This document shows, piece by piece, positions 21,266-32,274 of a stretch of 64,000 nt of DNA. The stretch lies in NCBI GenBank assembly GCA_951640165.1, contig OX621236.1:26900948-26964947 (forward strand), written 5' to 3'. How positions within the stretch are numbered: the stretch's first letter is position 1; every line of letters begins with the position of its first letter. Source of the DNA: Pseudoips prasinana (lineage: Eukaryota > Arthropoda > Insecta > Lepidoptera > Nolidae). The notes under the pieces were generated by a model. The model was not told the DNA's origin and ran no database searches. It worked only from the letters and a program-made list of their open reading frames with translations. A program made the position numbers and the translations under genes.

Positions 21266-21422
21266 ATTCGAATAAAAATTAAAAAAATCCTGTTTTCACA
21301 AATTGCACGCCTGGTCATGTATGAATTAAAAATTATTATAGTCTATATCAAAATATTTTTTTTGTATGTTTTTTACGCGTTTTCTCCTTTGTTTGTGAAC
21401 TGAGTTTAAGAATTATGTTTAA

Positions 21423-21603
21423 CTAGCTGTGCCCCGCAGTTTTACCCGCGTAAAACTTTATAAATTATAGCCTATGTGTTAATCTAGGGTCTCATCTAAC
21501 TCCATACTAAATTTTATTAAAATCGCTTCAGCCGTTTAGACTTGAAGAAGTAACAAACACGCACAGTCACAAACTTTCGCCTTTATAATATTAGTACTGA
21601 TGA
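21423..21603 (+). repeat. CCCCGCGG-type repeat, short variant
   Basis: Head AACTAGCTGTGCCCCGCAG; middle with AAAATCGCTTCAGCCGTTTA; end ACAAACTTTCGCCTTTATAA with a TATTAGTA tail. Probably a 5'-truncated RTE-type LINE end or a SINE mobilised by one. Confidence 0.75.
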
Positions 21604-21704
21604 GATAGGTGATGCTTTTGGGAAGTTCCTATATATTATTATTTTTAAATTACCTTGTAATTGTAAAGAAATATTAAAATCGGTTTAACGTTTTGTACTG
21701 TAGT

Positions 21705-21770
21705 CTCTTCCTTTAAAGGTGGCTAATAATAATTATTATTATTATTAGCCACGTTAAGGTAAAGGAAGAG
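21705..21770. repeat. Imperfect inverted repeat
   Basis: CTCTTCCTTTA...GTGGCTAATAAT on the left pairs with ATTATTAGCCAC...TAAAGGAAGAG on the right, with a loop of ATT repeats. No flanking duplication recognised. Confidence 0.55.
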
Positions 21771-22355
21771 TTTTTCAAATCGACGTTTTGTTTTTTTTTT
21801 TTTGTATTGTAACGCGATTTCTCGGTTGTTTATTCAAATCTTATTAATCACATAATTTTAAACGTTACTTCGTCAAAATCTTGTCTAATCCAAAGTTCCC
21901 ATTCTGTAGATATATAGATCATTTGGAGTGGAAACCAATAAGTTTTAGTTTACTTCCTACAGTTGGAGGGTTTTGCTGCTCACTGAACGCAATAACTTTC
22001 CAGCACGTGACTTACGTAGTGCGTGGCGAGCTTGCGTGGAATCTTATAACTACGTATATCAGATATAATACTACTTATATAAGATGCCACGCAAGTTAGC
22101 AAATAAACAAGCTCTAAGGTCCGTTTCACGTTTTATTTATTAATATAGTTTTAGTTACTTGATTTTCATGATGCTTTGATTAGATTTAGGAGATTAGTGT
22201 CATGTCACTATTTTTCTTATTTATAATCTGTGTAAATATCAACAAGCAATCTACCAAACTGCATTTCAGTTTGTCGGCAGTTCTTCGCGTCAATCAGTAA
22301 TACATGTTCATACTTAGATAATGTTTTACTTACATGCTTCTTAATTAAATATGCT
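21771..22355. other. No gene seen
   Basis: AT-rich with a few ordinary patches. The frame at 21881-22099 has no motif I recognise. Confidence 0.4.
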
Positions 22356-23165
22356 GACTGACTTGTTAGTCTAGCGCAGTGTTTTTCAACCTGTGGGTCG
22401 CGACCCCCTGGGGGGTCGCGAAGCCTCTATAGGGGGGTCCCGTAACTTCTTTAGGGAAGTTGCAAAATGTTGGGAAAGCTAGTTATAGGGTCGCAAATGA
22501 ATTTGGAGTATTATGAATAGGCCTGCTGCAAATACATTAAAAGTTTAGCGCAAAGTTCCAAAACTCTGGCTAGTACTTTTTCTCTTGGCAATCACCTAAC
22601 CTCTGAATGATTAAGTAAATTTCGGTGGAGTGCTTTCTATTCCAATTCTTCACAAATTTTAATTATGTGTGTATTTATACGAACCCTATGAAAATGACAA
22701 AAATGTTGGATTCAATATATCTCACAAAATAAAAGAAACATGAAAAAGAAGTCGGTAAAAAACGGGTAGGGGGGTCGTGTCATAAAAAGGTTGAAAAACA
22801 CTGGTCTAGCGGTAGCGTGTTCAACCTTAGATAATGAGGCCCTGGGTTCAAATCCAGGGTCAGGTCAAAAAGTGATTTTGGGATTTTTCCGTAAAAAGAA
22901 ATTTCGCAGTATCAGCCTGAAGTTTGGGAGATGGATTACACCCTCGTGCCTCGGAGAGCACGTTAAGCCGTCGATCCTGTACCTGACTTCTTTCCGTTCG
23001 TGTCGCTAGTCGTCCCATCGGATCATGAGAGTGATGGAATAGAAAGTGCCCCTGTGTTTGCGCACATAGTTGTGCACTATAATATGTCCTGCGCAGTTGG
23101 CTACTCTCCATTGAGACTGGTCGCCGTGGTCGAAATTCGGCCTGGACGATATTATTATTATATGC
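22356..23165 (+). mobile_element. SINE family S1, split by a hAT MITE
   Basis: The first bases of the tRNA-like head (22356-22376) are separated from the rest (22804-23165) by a MITE. The remainder has the A/B box head, the GTGATTTTGGGATTTTTCCG block, the GATCATGAGAGTGATGGAAT block and an ATTATTATTAT tail. Confidence 0.88.
22377..22803. mobile_element. hAT MITE with perfect 8-bp target duplication
   Basis: The element of 427 bp begins CAGTGTTTTTCAACCT and ends with AGGTTGAAAAACACTG, a standard hAT-type terminal inverted repeat. The 8 bases GTCTAGCG occur immediately on both sides (22369-22376 and 22804-22811). The interior includes a GGGGGGTCGCG block and no open frame. It must have moved using a transposase made elsewhere. 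Confidence 0.95.
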
Positions 23166-23219
23166 CAAATATTATACATAGCAATTCCAAATAAACAAAA
23201 CTAGAACTATGAAATTCTA

Positions 23220-23326
23220 ATATTTGTCTTAACAAAAAATCCCAATCCCATTTTGGCCTGATGCGGGTTTTGGTCCTACCATCCCATTATCTGTGATTGA
23301 ATACCACTAGACCAACGAGGCAGACC
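23220..23326 (-). repeat. SINE family S1, head only
   Basis: Minus-strand tRNA-like head of S1 (GCCTCGTTGGTCTAGTGGTA at 23323-23304, degraded B box) with the start of the body; the rest is missing. Confidence 0.7.
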
Positions 23327-23861
23327 TCTTCATCACTTGGTATTAAAGAAGAAGTGTACCATCATCACGGCGTCGATTGTATTAAGTATCTACAGACGTC
23401 AGTACATCAAGCTACCCCAATCTGTCAAATTTCTCCAATTGAAAGTGAACCTTATGCTTTTGTGATAACGTTGAAAATCTCTAAAAGAAATTTAAGAGAT
23501 TGGGGTAGCTGTATGTGCTGGAGTCTGTACATACATGAAGGAAGATCGAAATCCCTTCCTTCCAATACATGTTCGTTATAACACGTTATATCCGGCGCCG
23601 CTGTCTATCGGAAGCTAGGTCTAACGAGGCTCAATACCCATCTGTCTGCATCCGGAACTTTACATACGCCATGTTCTATGATGATACCAAGTCTTCAGAA
23701 TACTCGACATATAACTTCTCTTGGTGCAAGTATGGGGTTACGCAACATCTTATAACTAACACAAATTTTGCTCGCAACTTTGACTTTGTGTGAGCTATTA
23801 TATTACAGTATTATGCTAAGAATCGTTTCAATATCCCCAGATATTGAAACGATTCCTACCT
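23327..23861. other. No confident gene; perfect hairpin at the end
   Basis: Frames at 23297-23581 and 23569-23793 show no motif, though composition is less AT-biased than usual and this may be decayed LINE sequence upstream of the next entry. A perfect 14-bp-arm hairpin with a CCCCAG loop lies at 23821-23854. Confidence 0.4.
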
Positions 23862-24010
23862 AGAGTGCAAGTGTGGTTCCGTCCCTCAAACAATGGCACA
23901 CTTGTTAACATGTCCTGCGTGGCCTAATGCCTCCACGTTACAAAAAGCCTACTGACAACGCTCAACTCGTAGCTGGGCTGAATTAATTTAGATTGCCATC
24001 GACACGCTAA
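23862..24010 (+). pseudogene. LINE ORF2 C-terminal zinc-knuckle-like fragment
   Basis: Translation gives C-K-C-G...QTMAHLLTCPAW followed by a nonsense codon and further decayed residues. A C-x-C-G...M-x-H-L-L-x-C-P motif is the usual C-terminal end of several insect LINE polymerases. The copy stops at the mariner insertion site at 24025. Too short for clade assignment. Confidence 0.6.
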
Positions 24011-24024
24011 GAAGAAGATAATAT

Positions 24025-25310
24025 TAGGTCTTTACCTATGAAATTGCCGTTCTGCAGTACTGGCCATTTCAAATCAAAATAATTTTTGTTTGGCTAAGAA
24101 TTCTAATTTCAAATTAATTTTATTTTAAAAACATGGATTCTTTTTTCCAAAAGTAGTCATTTCTTTATTGATTAGTGTTACATTTTCATCGCATTTCAAT
24201 CTTTTTCGTCATCATGGATACGTTAAAAATTCGAGTAATTATGGAATATGAGTACCGTCGTGGCAGCAACGCGGCACAAGCGGCACGCAACATCAACGAC
24301 GTTTACGGAGCTAACACTACAAACCAACGCACCACCTGTTATTGGTTTGCTCGCTTCCGTTCTGGAAATTTCGACCTGAAAAATGAACCTCGCGGTCGTC
24401 CGAAGACTTTGGTCGACAATGACGAATTAAAGGCGGTTGTGGAAGCTGATGATACACAACCTACGGCTGAATTAGCAGCAGCTTTCGACGTTAGCGTCAA
24501 AACAATATTGGTCCATTTGCGTCAAATTGGCAAGGTAAAAAAGCTTGACAAATGGGTGCCCCACGAACTCAATGATCGCCAGCGCGAAGTACGCGTCGAG
24601 ACGTGCCTTGCACTGCTCAACAGACACACAAATGAAGGAATTTTGAACCGCATTGTTACCTGCGATGAAAAATGGATTCTGTTTGATAACCGCAAGCGCT
24701 CAGCAAGTTGGTTGGATCCTGGTTCAGCACCTAAACAATGCCCTAAACGAAAACTTACCCCTAGAAAAGTGATGGTCACTGTTTGGTGGTCTAGCGCCGG
24801 TGTGATTCATCACAGCTTCTTACCAAACGGGGTGAGCATTACTGCAGATGTGTACTGTGAAGAACTGAGCACAATGATGGAGAAGCTGGCGCATCTCCAA
24901 CCAGCATTGGTCAATCGCTCGTCTCCGCTGCTCCTGCACGACAACGCGCGACCTCATACTGCACAGCAGACGGTCTCCAAGTTGCAAGAACTGGGGTTGG
25001 AAGCTCTCCGTCATCCGCCCTACTCACCAGACCTTGCGCCTACAGACTACTACTTTTTCCAGAATTTGGATAACTTCTTGGCGGGAAAAAAATTCAATAC
25101 CCGAGAGGCAGTACAAAATGCCTTTGAAGAATTTGTTGCCTCCCGTCCAGCTGATTTCTTTAAGAAGGGCATCAATAAACTGCCACTGCGATGGCAAAGA
25201 TGCATTGATTGCATGGGTGATTACTTCGATTAATACAAATAAAAAAATTCATGAAAAAAATTCGTTTAAATTTTTTCATACAAAACGGCAATTTCATGGG
25301 TAAAGACCTA
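24025..25310 (+). mobile_element. Intact mariner element (cecropia-like)
   Basis: Terminal inverted repeats of about 28-30 bp (GGTCTTTACCTATGAAATTG on the left; complement with one or two changes on the right) are flanked by TA on each side (24025-24026 and 25309-25310). Total length about 1.28 kb, standard for mariner. It carries one uninterrupted transposase and sits at the edge of a decayed LINE fragment. Confidence 0.95.
24214..25233 (+). CDS. Mariner transposase, DD34D, full length
   Basis: 339 codons from the ATG at 24214; the open frame extends 13 codons upstream only through a GTG, and the ATG fits the family's usual start. An N-terminal paired helix-turn-helix region (about 1-110) binds the terminal repeats. 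The conserved linker reads WVPHELN at 114-120. The RNase-H-like catalytic domain follows with D151 (CDEKW), D243 (HDNARPH) and D278 (in YSPDLAPTD), giving exactly 34 residues between the last two Asp. The C-terminus ends in a CxxCxGxYFD-like motif as in the cecropia group, which includes the transposase ancestor of human SETMAR. There are no stops, no frameshift and all catalytic Asp are present, so cut-and-paste activity is plausible. Subfamily call is by remembered motifs, not a tree. Confidence 0.95.
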   Translation: MDTLKIRVIMEYEYRRGSNAAQAARNINDVYGANTTNQRTTCYWFARFRSGNFDLKNEPRGRPKTLVDNDELKAVVEADDTQPTAELAAAFDVSVKTILVHLRQIGKVKKLDKWVPHELNDRQREVRVETCLALLNRHTNEGILNRIVTCDEKWILFDNRKRSASWLDPGSAPKQCPKRKLTPRKVMVTVWWSSAGVIHHSFLPNGVSITADVYCEELSTMMEKLAHLQPALVNRSSPLLLHDNARPHTAQQTVSKLQELGLEALRHPPYSPDLAPTDYYFFQNLDNFLAGKKFNTREAVQNAFEEFVASRPADFFKKGINKLPLRWQRCIDCMGDYFD

Positions 25311-26307
25311 TTATTATTTCAGATGCGAGTCTTGATATTTATTTAATTTAGTAAACAGCTTGCAACCAATATCTGGAGTAGTTTATTATACGGATCTTGT
25401 AGCAACAAGGAACAACTTCCGTGCGTTTAAGCGCTTTTGCCATACCTACTATTGGAATCAAATATAACAGCTCACTTAGGACCCTTAAATTGATCCTCGG
25501 TGCTTTTGCAGCTGGCTTCTCTAAGTGCAATTCTCTCGTTTTATGAGGCTATAGCCTCTTTACATCATTCTGTCATCCGCTTTGCTCTGGAGGGAAGTGG
25601 AACTACTTGTTTTCTAACTCCTCCTTTTTTTCTTTCTGATTTAATTCGTTGTGGGATCCAAGACAGTTAAAGCAATTCCCCGGGACATGCCTGAGTCTCA
25701 CCGCTCAGTGTCATTTCATTGTGTACCACTGTTACTCCTGGCTTGCAGGAGTTGCAGTGGTGGGTAAGAGGGAGGGACTAGTCCTGATTAAAAAAAGAGT
25801 AATATGTTCGTTTATGTATAATATGTTCGTTTCTTCCTTATGAGTCACGCATATCGCACAATATTGATAATAAAATTAAATTAAAAAAACAATAAAATGA
25901 TATATGTATCATATTATACCACCATACCATAGACTTATTCTTAGTCAAGAATCATTTTATTATTTTATAAAATGAGGCTAATTAATTACGAAAATAAAGA
26001 ACGGTTTTGTGAATTTCCTATTTTAAACTTACATTCCTTACATAACTTACACACCCTCACTTCAAGCCTTTTCATGAAATATTTATAATACCTACTATTT
26101 TTCAACGTACTAATTCCATATTAAAATATATTTATGTCCGTGTCCTATCCGTATTTAAAATTAAATGGTTTATTATGTTTTAGGATTTGAGAATAGAGAA
26201 ATATTCGTTTACGCACTACAAATGTCTGCCACGTATATAAACTATATAACTGGACGACAGATATAACTGGATGACAGATTTAATTTTTATGGCTGTATCG
26301 TTTGGTT
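25311..26307. other. No gene seen
   Basis: Small frames (25348-25530 minus, 25649-25843 plus) lack motifs. Sequence at 25600-25790 is less AT-rich and might be an old LINE scrap, but I cannot support that. Confidence 0.4.
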
Positions 26308-26445
26308 CGTTAAGCTATAGGATGTCTCTCAACACAGTATCCCTTTTAGCCTCCTCCAGTATTTTCCATTGCTTCCAGGCTTGAGCGACTCTCCTCCATT
26401 TGGGTCCCGCAGTAAGTACCTGCTCATCATCCCAGTACATTAGTT
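26308..26445 (-). pseudogene. LINE C-terminal scrap (RTE-like)
   Basis: Minus-strand translation reads W-R-R-V-A-Q-A-W-K-Q-W-K-I-L-E-E-A, the pattern of the last 40 residues of several RTE-type LINE polymerases (W..A..R..W..LEEA). Only about 45 codons remain. Confidence 0.45.
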
Positions 26446-26581
26446 GAAGTTAGAACTATCCAAAAATCTATAAAAGTCTATTTAAGACTGCCGAAAATAA
26501 AATCTCTATACAAATCTGAAGAAACAAAATAGCTTATTTTTTGTTCTTTAATTGTTAACTCTCTTTAAACTTTTGTGTTCA

Positions 26582-27036
26582 TGCCCACTTGAGTATGTTT
26601 CGCCGCACCGTCTCAACTGGGTCGTGTTGAAACCGGTAGTAGATGAACCCACTGAGTTTGTTTCGCTGAGTCTTCTGAGTTGGGGCGCATTGGATCCGGT
26701 GGTAGCATTAAAGCGCGACCGTCGTTATTAACACAAGGTCCGTCATAATAATAATACCTTAATATAGACAGTACCATTGACAATATGTAGTAAAAATATT
26801 GGACTTAAACTAGATAATTAAACATAATCTCTTGACAATAACTTGATACGAGCTAGCTAAATATCAATACTATAATAAAATAAATTTTATAAATGTTTTC
26901 ATACAATGTGTACCTAAATATCTATGTTACTAGAAATAATAATGTATACAATTATATTACTACAAACATGTTCTGACTATTTACAAGCGCTTTTTAAAGT
27001 CTACGTGAATAAAAACCTTTTTTATTTTTTTTTATT
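26582..27036 (+). repeat. Dispersed repeat A, near complete
   Basis: Runs from CACTTGAGTATGTTTCGCCG through GGATCCGGTGGTAGCATTAA and the CATGTTCTGACTATTTACAA block to the ACGTGAATAAAAACC end and a T-rich tail. It matches 62378-62822 over its whole length. No coding frame; it may be a LINE 3' untranslated region or an unclassified nonautonomous element. Confidence 0.82.
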
Positions 27037-27419
27037 TTATTGTATCGATGTCCATCTTTTTTTAGAAGGATTTAGTTGAATATTAAACAGGCCAAGAGGG
27101 GTTTAGCAGTAGCACTTTCTTTTAATTCAGATACTGTTAAAAATAAAACACTTTCTACTTACCATACGTAAAAGGGTTCTTATTTGAGAGGTCCCGAATT
27201 TAAGATCAAAAGAACTTTGTACTCACTGGCTATTATAGGTTTTAACCTTCATGTAATGAGAGACCACTTGGAAAAATATTTGACGGTCCAAAGATCAACA
27301 ATCATTCTGAATATATTTTCGTTAATGTAACATAAATTGTTATTACAATGTTGAAAGCCATCCGTATAACTTGCCTAACATTCATACGTATAAATACCCT
27401 TTTTTATTCAAGTATAATA
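27037..27419. other. No gene seen
   Basis: AT-rich, no repeat similarity recognised. Confidence 0.4.
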
Positions 27420-27690
27420 TAAGCTGACGGTAAACGGTCACCGTAGACATACATAATTATGTCTGTATACACGCTTGTAGCACTCTAGGCATAAATTGCG
27501 AGTTGCGGACTGCTGAGACAATTTCTGACTTTTTTTGAAGGACTTGCTGTCGTCTTTTGTGTAATTCATATCAGGGAATTCATTCCACAGTCAAAGCGCA
27601 CGTTGAAGAAACCGTACCGTTTGAGATCTGGAAGGTTTAATCGAGTTCCAAGCAATAAAGTGTAGTGTGAAATATTTTGCACCATCTAGT
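27420..27690 (-). pseudogene. Decayed LINE C-terminus
   Basis: Minus-strand translation shows R-F-L-Q-R-A-L, a stop, then LWNEFPDM and a Lys/Ser-rich end. This resembles the LWN-LP block near the C-terminus of insect LINE polymerases. It ends in a TACGGTGACCGTTTACCGTCAG block typical of lepidopteran LINE tails. Confidence 0.5.
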
Positions 27691-28954
27691 AAGGCATTTC
27701 TGTGTAATCTTTGCCAAGGTTTTATACTATTCAAAATTTCAATCCAGCGCACAAAAATAATAGTATGTTAAAAATATAGCTTTACAAAGTACACCAAACT
27801 ACCAATTATAAATGTGGCAAATAGATGACAATGTGCCAGAACTCTATAAATACAAATTGTAACTTGTTTTGTTGAAATGATACCAAGTAAGGATAATTGC
27901 GACATGAAGTTTAACTGGCACAGAACTTGGCTAACACCACAACTACTTCTTAGTACGTTGATCCGCGTGATACTTTTTATTAGTAACTTGATTAAACCTT
28001 ATTCAAGTTTTTATTAAACAGGAAGTTTACATAATCAATTAGAAATGATCTAGGTGGTATAAATCGTACAAAGGTTTCATAGATAAGTTAAGAATTGTTA
28101 CAAACGACACTGACTTTCTGTACATATTATGTCATTGAGTAAAGACGATGGAAATCAAGACTAAATGAAAAAAATGTCATATAATTCAAGTAAGAATTTT
28201 TTTTTCTTAGTGGTAAATAATGTATACCTACGTAAAAAGTATTAATTTATATTAGCTTATATATACATATGTTTTTATTTGTGTAATCTTTATGAAAGAC
28301 ACGCTAGACATGTACAGTCCATACTTTCTGACAAAGATAGCCTCTTTTTTTTTCTTTTTTTTTGAAGGGGGCTTGTTCCCATTATGTAAACATGTCGCCC
28401 CCGTAATGATACATGAAATACTTATTTTATTCAAATAATCAGACTCTTTTTCTACAAAGATAGCCTTAGTTGTGGTTGTTAGTAGAACCCAAAAAAATAT
28501 AAAAGGTGTTGCTTTTTGTTAGTTAACAAAACAGGTTCTTATCTATTTCTGTGCATGTGTACACCTACCCAGAAATAAAAAAAAATACATAATTAAAAAA
28601 AAACAAACAATGTTCACAAAAATAAGGTTGTCGTCGATATTGTACGCTAACGGTTTTGGTGCTGCCATGGACCCCGGTCATCATCGATGCTTTTCTTTTC
28701 ATTATGATGCAAAGGATTGTCAATGGAAGCATCCGCAAATATTGCGGAAGCACTGCAGCACCAAAATTAATCAATAACTACTCAATTATTTATTGCATTT
28801 GACAATGTGTGTAGTACAAAAAGTTTGTTCATCAGATTGGCAGTTGTATGATTTCCAAGAAGATTTAAACTATTCCAAGGTTTTTTTTTATAGCATTATT
28901 CGCAATGCAAAGCATGTATCTAATCTCAAAAATGGGAAATCATAAATTTAATCG
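27691..28954. other. No gene seen; one short inverted pair
   Basis: AT-rich. GGTTTTGGTGCTGC at 28651 pairs with GCAGCACCAAAATT at 28756, which might bound a roughly 120-bp MITE or be chance. Overlapping small frames have no motif. Confidence 0.4.
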
Positions 28955-29020
28955 TCCGGCGGGTCTCAAACCTGCACCATCTACCAATCCGGGGTAGGCG
29001 CATTATTCTTAGTTTATACA
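28955..29020 (-). repeat. tRNA-like head fragment
   Basis: Reads on the minus strand as an A/B-box-like head (GATTGGTAGATGGTGCAGG then TTTGAGACCCGCCGGACG). Likely a truncated SINE. Confidence 0.4.
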
Positions 29021-29499
29021 AGAATTATATTAAATATAATAATTTATACAGATGTTAGCTACTGTTTAGGTAAATTATTTATTTTAAGTGAGCATCCATT
29101 TTGATATTTGGAATTTCCGCCATCTTGGCGTATGAATGGTGGCTCACGTTATTATACTATTTTCTTCATTTATGCCAGTGTAAATTCGTACAATTTTTTT
29201 TTATAACGATCAGGGAATGCCTACTCATGCCACTCTCAAAAAGTGTATGCGGCTGCGTATGTTGGACATGTCGGATTATGTCGGATACACTTGTACAATA
29301 ATTAATTTATATTACTTGTAAACTTTATCATTCAGCATAGTGTATGATTATCAATTCCTTTCCATGCATGCCTACGCATGCCACCCGCAAAAGGTGGTTT
29401 GCAAAATCTCGTGGGTCCAAGTTCGGGCATCTTGCGTGGATGAATGTTGGTTAATATTGTCTTATATGTTATTTAAATCGGTTGTAACGAAATTCAACT
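29021..29499. other. No gene seen
   Basis: Two motif-free plus-strand frames (29101-29301, 29340-29573); the second runs into a repeat. Confidence 0.4.
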
Positions 29500-29775
29500 A
29501 CGAAGGTAAGACTGTTCGAAGAGGCAGTTCGATTCAAACCCAAGTTCGATTTCATCAGCGTATTAAAAATTAAGCATCTCGTTCTTAATACGGTGAAAGA
29601 AAAACATCGTGAGGAATCCTGTATGTTTGAAACTTATCCAAAAATGTTCGTGTTGGCATGTGAAGTCTACAAATAAACTCCCACTAGGCCAGCGGCTATG
29701 CTAATTAGCTAGGTACTATGCTAGAGAAGAGGCCTTTGTCCGAGGGACAGTTATGGGCTGCATCATCATCAAGTA
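29500..29775 (+). repeat. RTE-tail-type dispersed repeat
   Basis: Carries GGTGAAAGAAAAACATCGTG, then a GTGAAGTCTAC block, CACTAGGCCAGCG, GAAGAGGCCTTTGTCC and a GATGATG-type end (read here as CATCATCATC). This is a widespread lepidopteran repeat. Confidence 0.7.
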
Positions 29776-30360
29776 ATTGTGGACAAAGTTCTAACGCTTC
29801 AAAATTGTTTTAAGATAAATATAGATTATAAGTTTTGCGATTAATGATTTACAAACATTAGATAAATTATTACGCTTTTCTTGTTTACCATTTTCTAATA
29901 ACAAATCTAAACTACCGATTAAGAGAGAAGAGAGTTGACTGTACCAAACCCCATATAGATAATGCATATACTTTATCTAAAGTACCTACGAGCTTCACTT
30001 TTCTCAAATTCAATTTCAACTGATTTCTTCTATTGTAAAGACTTTTTAATGCCTTTCTTAGAAAATAATGTCGAGGAATGCATTCAGTCCCTCTGGAAAT
30101 TGCGGAGACAGTTTCGTAGAAAAATAGTGTAGTGTTTCCTTTAACTGTATGCAAAACGAGTCCCCGACACTCGCGTCTTAGCTCTACTGTAGTATGCTAT
30201 TTTACTTTGGAGACCGCCGGCAGCATTGTGTATGTTGAATATACTTAGCTAGATAAAATTATTAGTCTGATCTTGTAGTGAATTAATGTTCGTTTCTTTT
30301 ATTATGTAATTCAAATCAAATGTTGAGTTCTTGGATATTAATATCATCATCATGATCATA
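29776..30360. other. No confident gene
   Basis: A minus-strand frame of 80 codons (30154-29912) is Lys/Arg/Leu-rich with no recognised motif and no splice evidence. Confidence 0.35.
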
Positions 30361-30465
30361 TCTGCCGAAAGACGTCTACTGAGAAGACCCAGCGAAACAA
30401 ACTCACCCGCGTTGTATACACATATTACAGGCTCCAACCCGGCCCAGTTGAGACTATTTAGAGTT
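30361..30465 (-). repeat. Dispersed repeat A, diverged 5' fragment
   Basis: Minus-strand match to the start of repeat A (GTCTCAACTGGGCCGGGTTG and GAGTTTGTTTCGCTGGGTCT). It is more diverged than the other copies. Confidence 0.55.
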
Positions 30466-31034
30466 GCTAGTCCCACGGACAACTATTTGTGTGACTAATG
30501 AATTGTTGTACAGAGTTGGGTGTGCTATGTGTCTGTAAATAGCATAGCATTACAAAGATCTAGTTGAAAAGTGCAAATATTAAGCTGTGTTATTTTCCTT
30601 CATTTATTTGTCAATCTGCTATAATTCTGTGCCTACATTTAAGACCTTATCAGCTATTTATGAATATTATTTGTAAACCACAGAAAAAGCGATTATTTTA
30701 TTCATGAAAGTACAATTTATTACATAGAAAGCTTGCGATATTCGTTCTCATTCATATGGGAATTCACAGACAAAGTATTGGAAAGTAATTTCACCTTTTT
30801 CTCTGTTTGATTTTTTTCCAATTACACAACAGCTGAGCTGAAACAAACGTTGTGGTCTTAATTTAATTTTACTGAGCTTTGCGGGTATCCCCCATAGGGA
30901 ATAAGAATAGTTGTTGACTTTAATGTATTGCTACCTACGTTTGTATTGTTTTTTCATTACGATTAAATAATACATGATTGTTTTAGGGATTTATTACTTT
31001 CTAAATTCGTACTGATAACTTTACATGTTATATG
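30466..31034. other. No gene seen
   Basis: AT-rich. A short piece at about 30478-30550 resembles the SINE-like tails at 48.95 and 54.15 kb (ACAACTATTTGTGTGAC). Confidence 0.4.
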
Positions 31035-31380
31035 GTCTAACAGAACCGCGGATAACGAGGTTCTGGATTGAAATCTCGGATCCGACCTAAAGTGATTTTT
31101 CAGTAAAAAGAAAATCTCTTAATATCAGCTGAAGTCTGGGAGTCGGTGGTACTACATTCCCATGCCTCGGAGAGCATGTAAAGCTATCCTGTACCTGACC
31201 TCTTTTCGGTCATGTCGCTAATCATCTCATCGGATCATGAGAGTGATGGAATAGAAAGTGCTCCTGTGTTAGCGCACACACTTGAGTACTATAATATGTC
31301 CCGCGCAGATGGCTAGTCTCCATAGATTTGCCGCCGTTGCCGAAATTCGGCTAAGAAAGAAGACATTATCATTATAACCG
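31035..31380 (+). mobile_element. SINE family S1
   Basis: Diverged head (GAACCGCGGATAACGAGG), then the AGTCTGGGAGTCGGTGGTAC block, GATCATGAGAGTGATGGAAT and the GGCTAAGAAAG-GACATTATCATT tail. Its tail is also one arm of a fold-back. Confidence 0.8.
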
Positions 31381-31561
31381 GGAAGATTATAATTATAATG
31401 ATAATATCATTATAACCGGGAAGATTATAATTATAATGTCCTCTGCAGAAAGAAGAAACTTTTCTCACCACCAACCACGTACCCACCGTGCGTGGTTGAT
31501 GGTGAGAAAAGTTTCTTGACTAATGATAATGTCCTCTTAGCCGAATTTCGGCAACGGCGGC
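31330..31561. repeat. Complex fold-back built on the SINE tail
   Basis: The last 45 bp of the SINE (31330-31375) reappear inverted at 31520-31561. Between them lies a two-copy direct repeat (about 40 bp, TATCATTATAACCGGGAAGA) and a long hairpin at 31453-31517 with 27-bp arms, one mismatch. No gene. Confidence 0.8.
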
Positions 31562-32199
31562 GAATTAAAAAGTTTCCCGCACGGTCGCCTCTCATTTACT
31601 CGCCAGCGGTCTACTGTGGCCGAACTATAAAGCCATCCTATACTATTCATATTACCATTTTATAAACACTAAATCAGGCTATAAGAGAATTTTCTAGTAG
31701 CTACTAACTTGAAACTAACCAGAAGTAAACTAAAATAAAGATTATTAACAAAACAGAATATTCTCTAAGGCAACTCATCGCTACGTTTGAATTATCTTAT
31801 AAATCTAACATGAGGTTTACATTATTAAAATCTGCGTTGCCCTTTGTGTCTGGTGATTAAACCCTTTTATAAGAACAAAGGAGGTTTCAAGTTCTTTTAT
31901 CTCGAGTGATGTCACGGCAAAATGTCTGGGGTCAAAGCATGGTCAAAGACTATGAGATAAACAAACGACGTCCGTACCAGATTATTTGTACCGATGGATA
32001 TATGGATATATTATATATATTTTTTTATTTTTTTTTGGGGGTAGGTGTCAAATGTACAGTCATCTTTCTGATTTCTAGAGTCTTAATAATTAAAAAAATA
32101 AAGCATTTTATATAGTTTTTATAGTTAATTTATAATTCCATACATACAGTATAATAGTACTTACATGGGGATTGCACTTAATGTAATATTTTTGTTGTA
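31562..32199. other. No gene seen; may include the next LINE's leader
   Basis: The 5' limit of the LINE that follows is not visible, so part of this stretch could be its leader. Motif-free frames only. Confidence 0.35.
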
Positions 32200-32274
32200 A
32201 TTTACACCACCTGCCAGCATCATCATTTGCACTGCACTTCTGTTGAATTATTACTTCATTTCATAAAACTCAAG

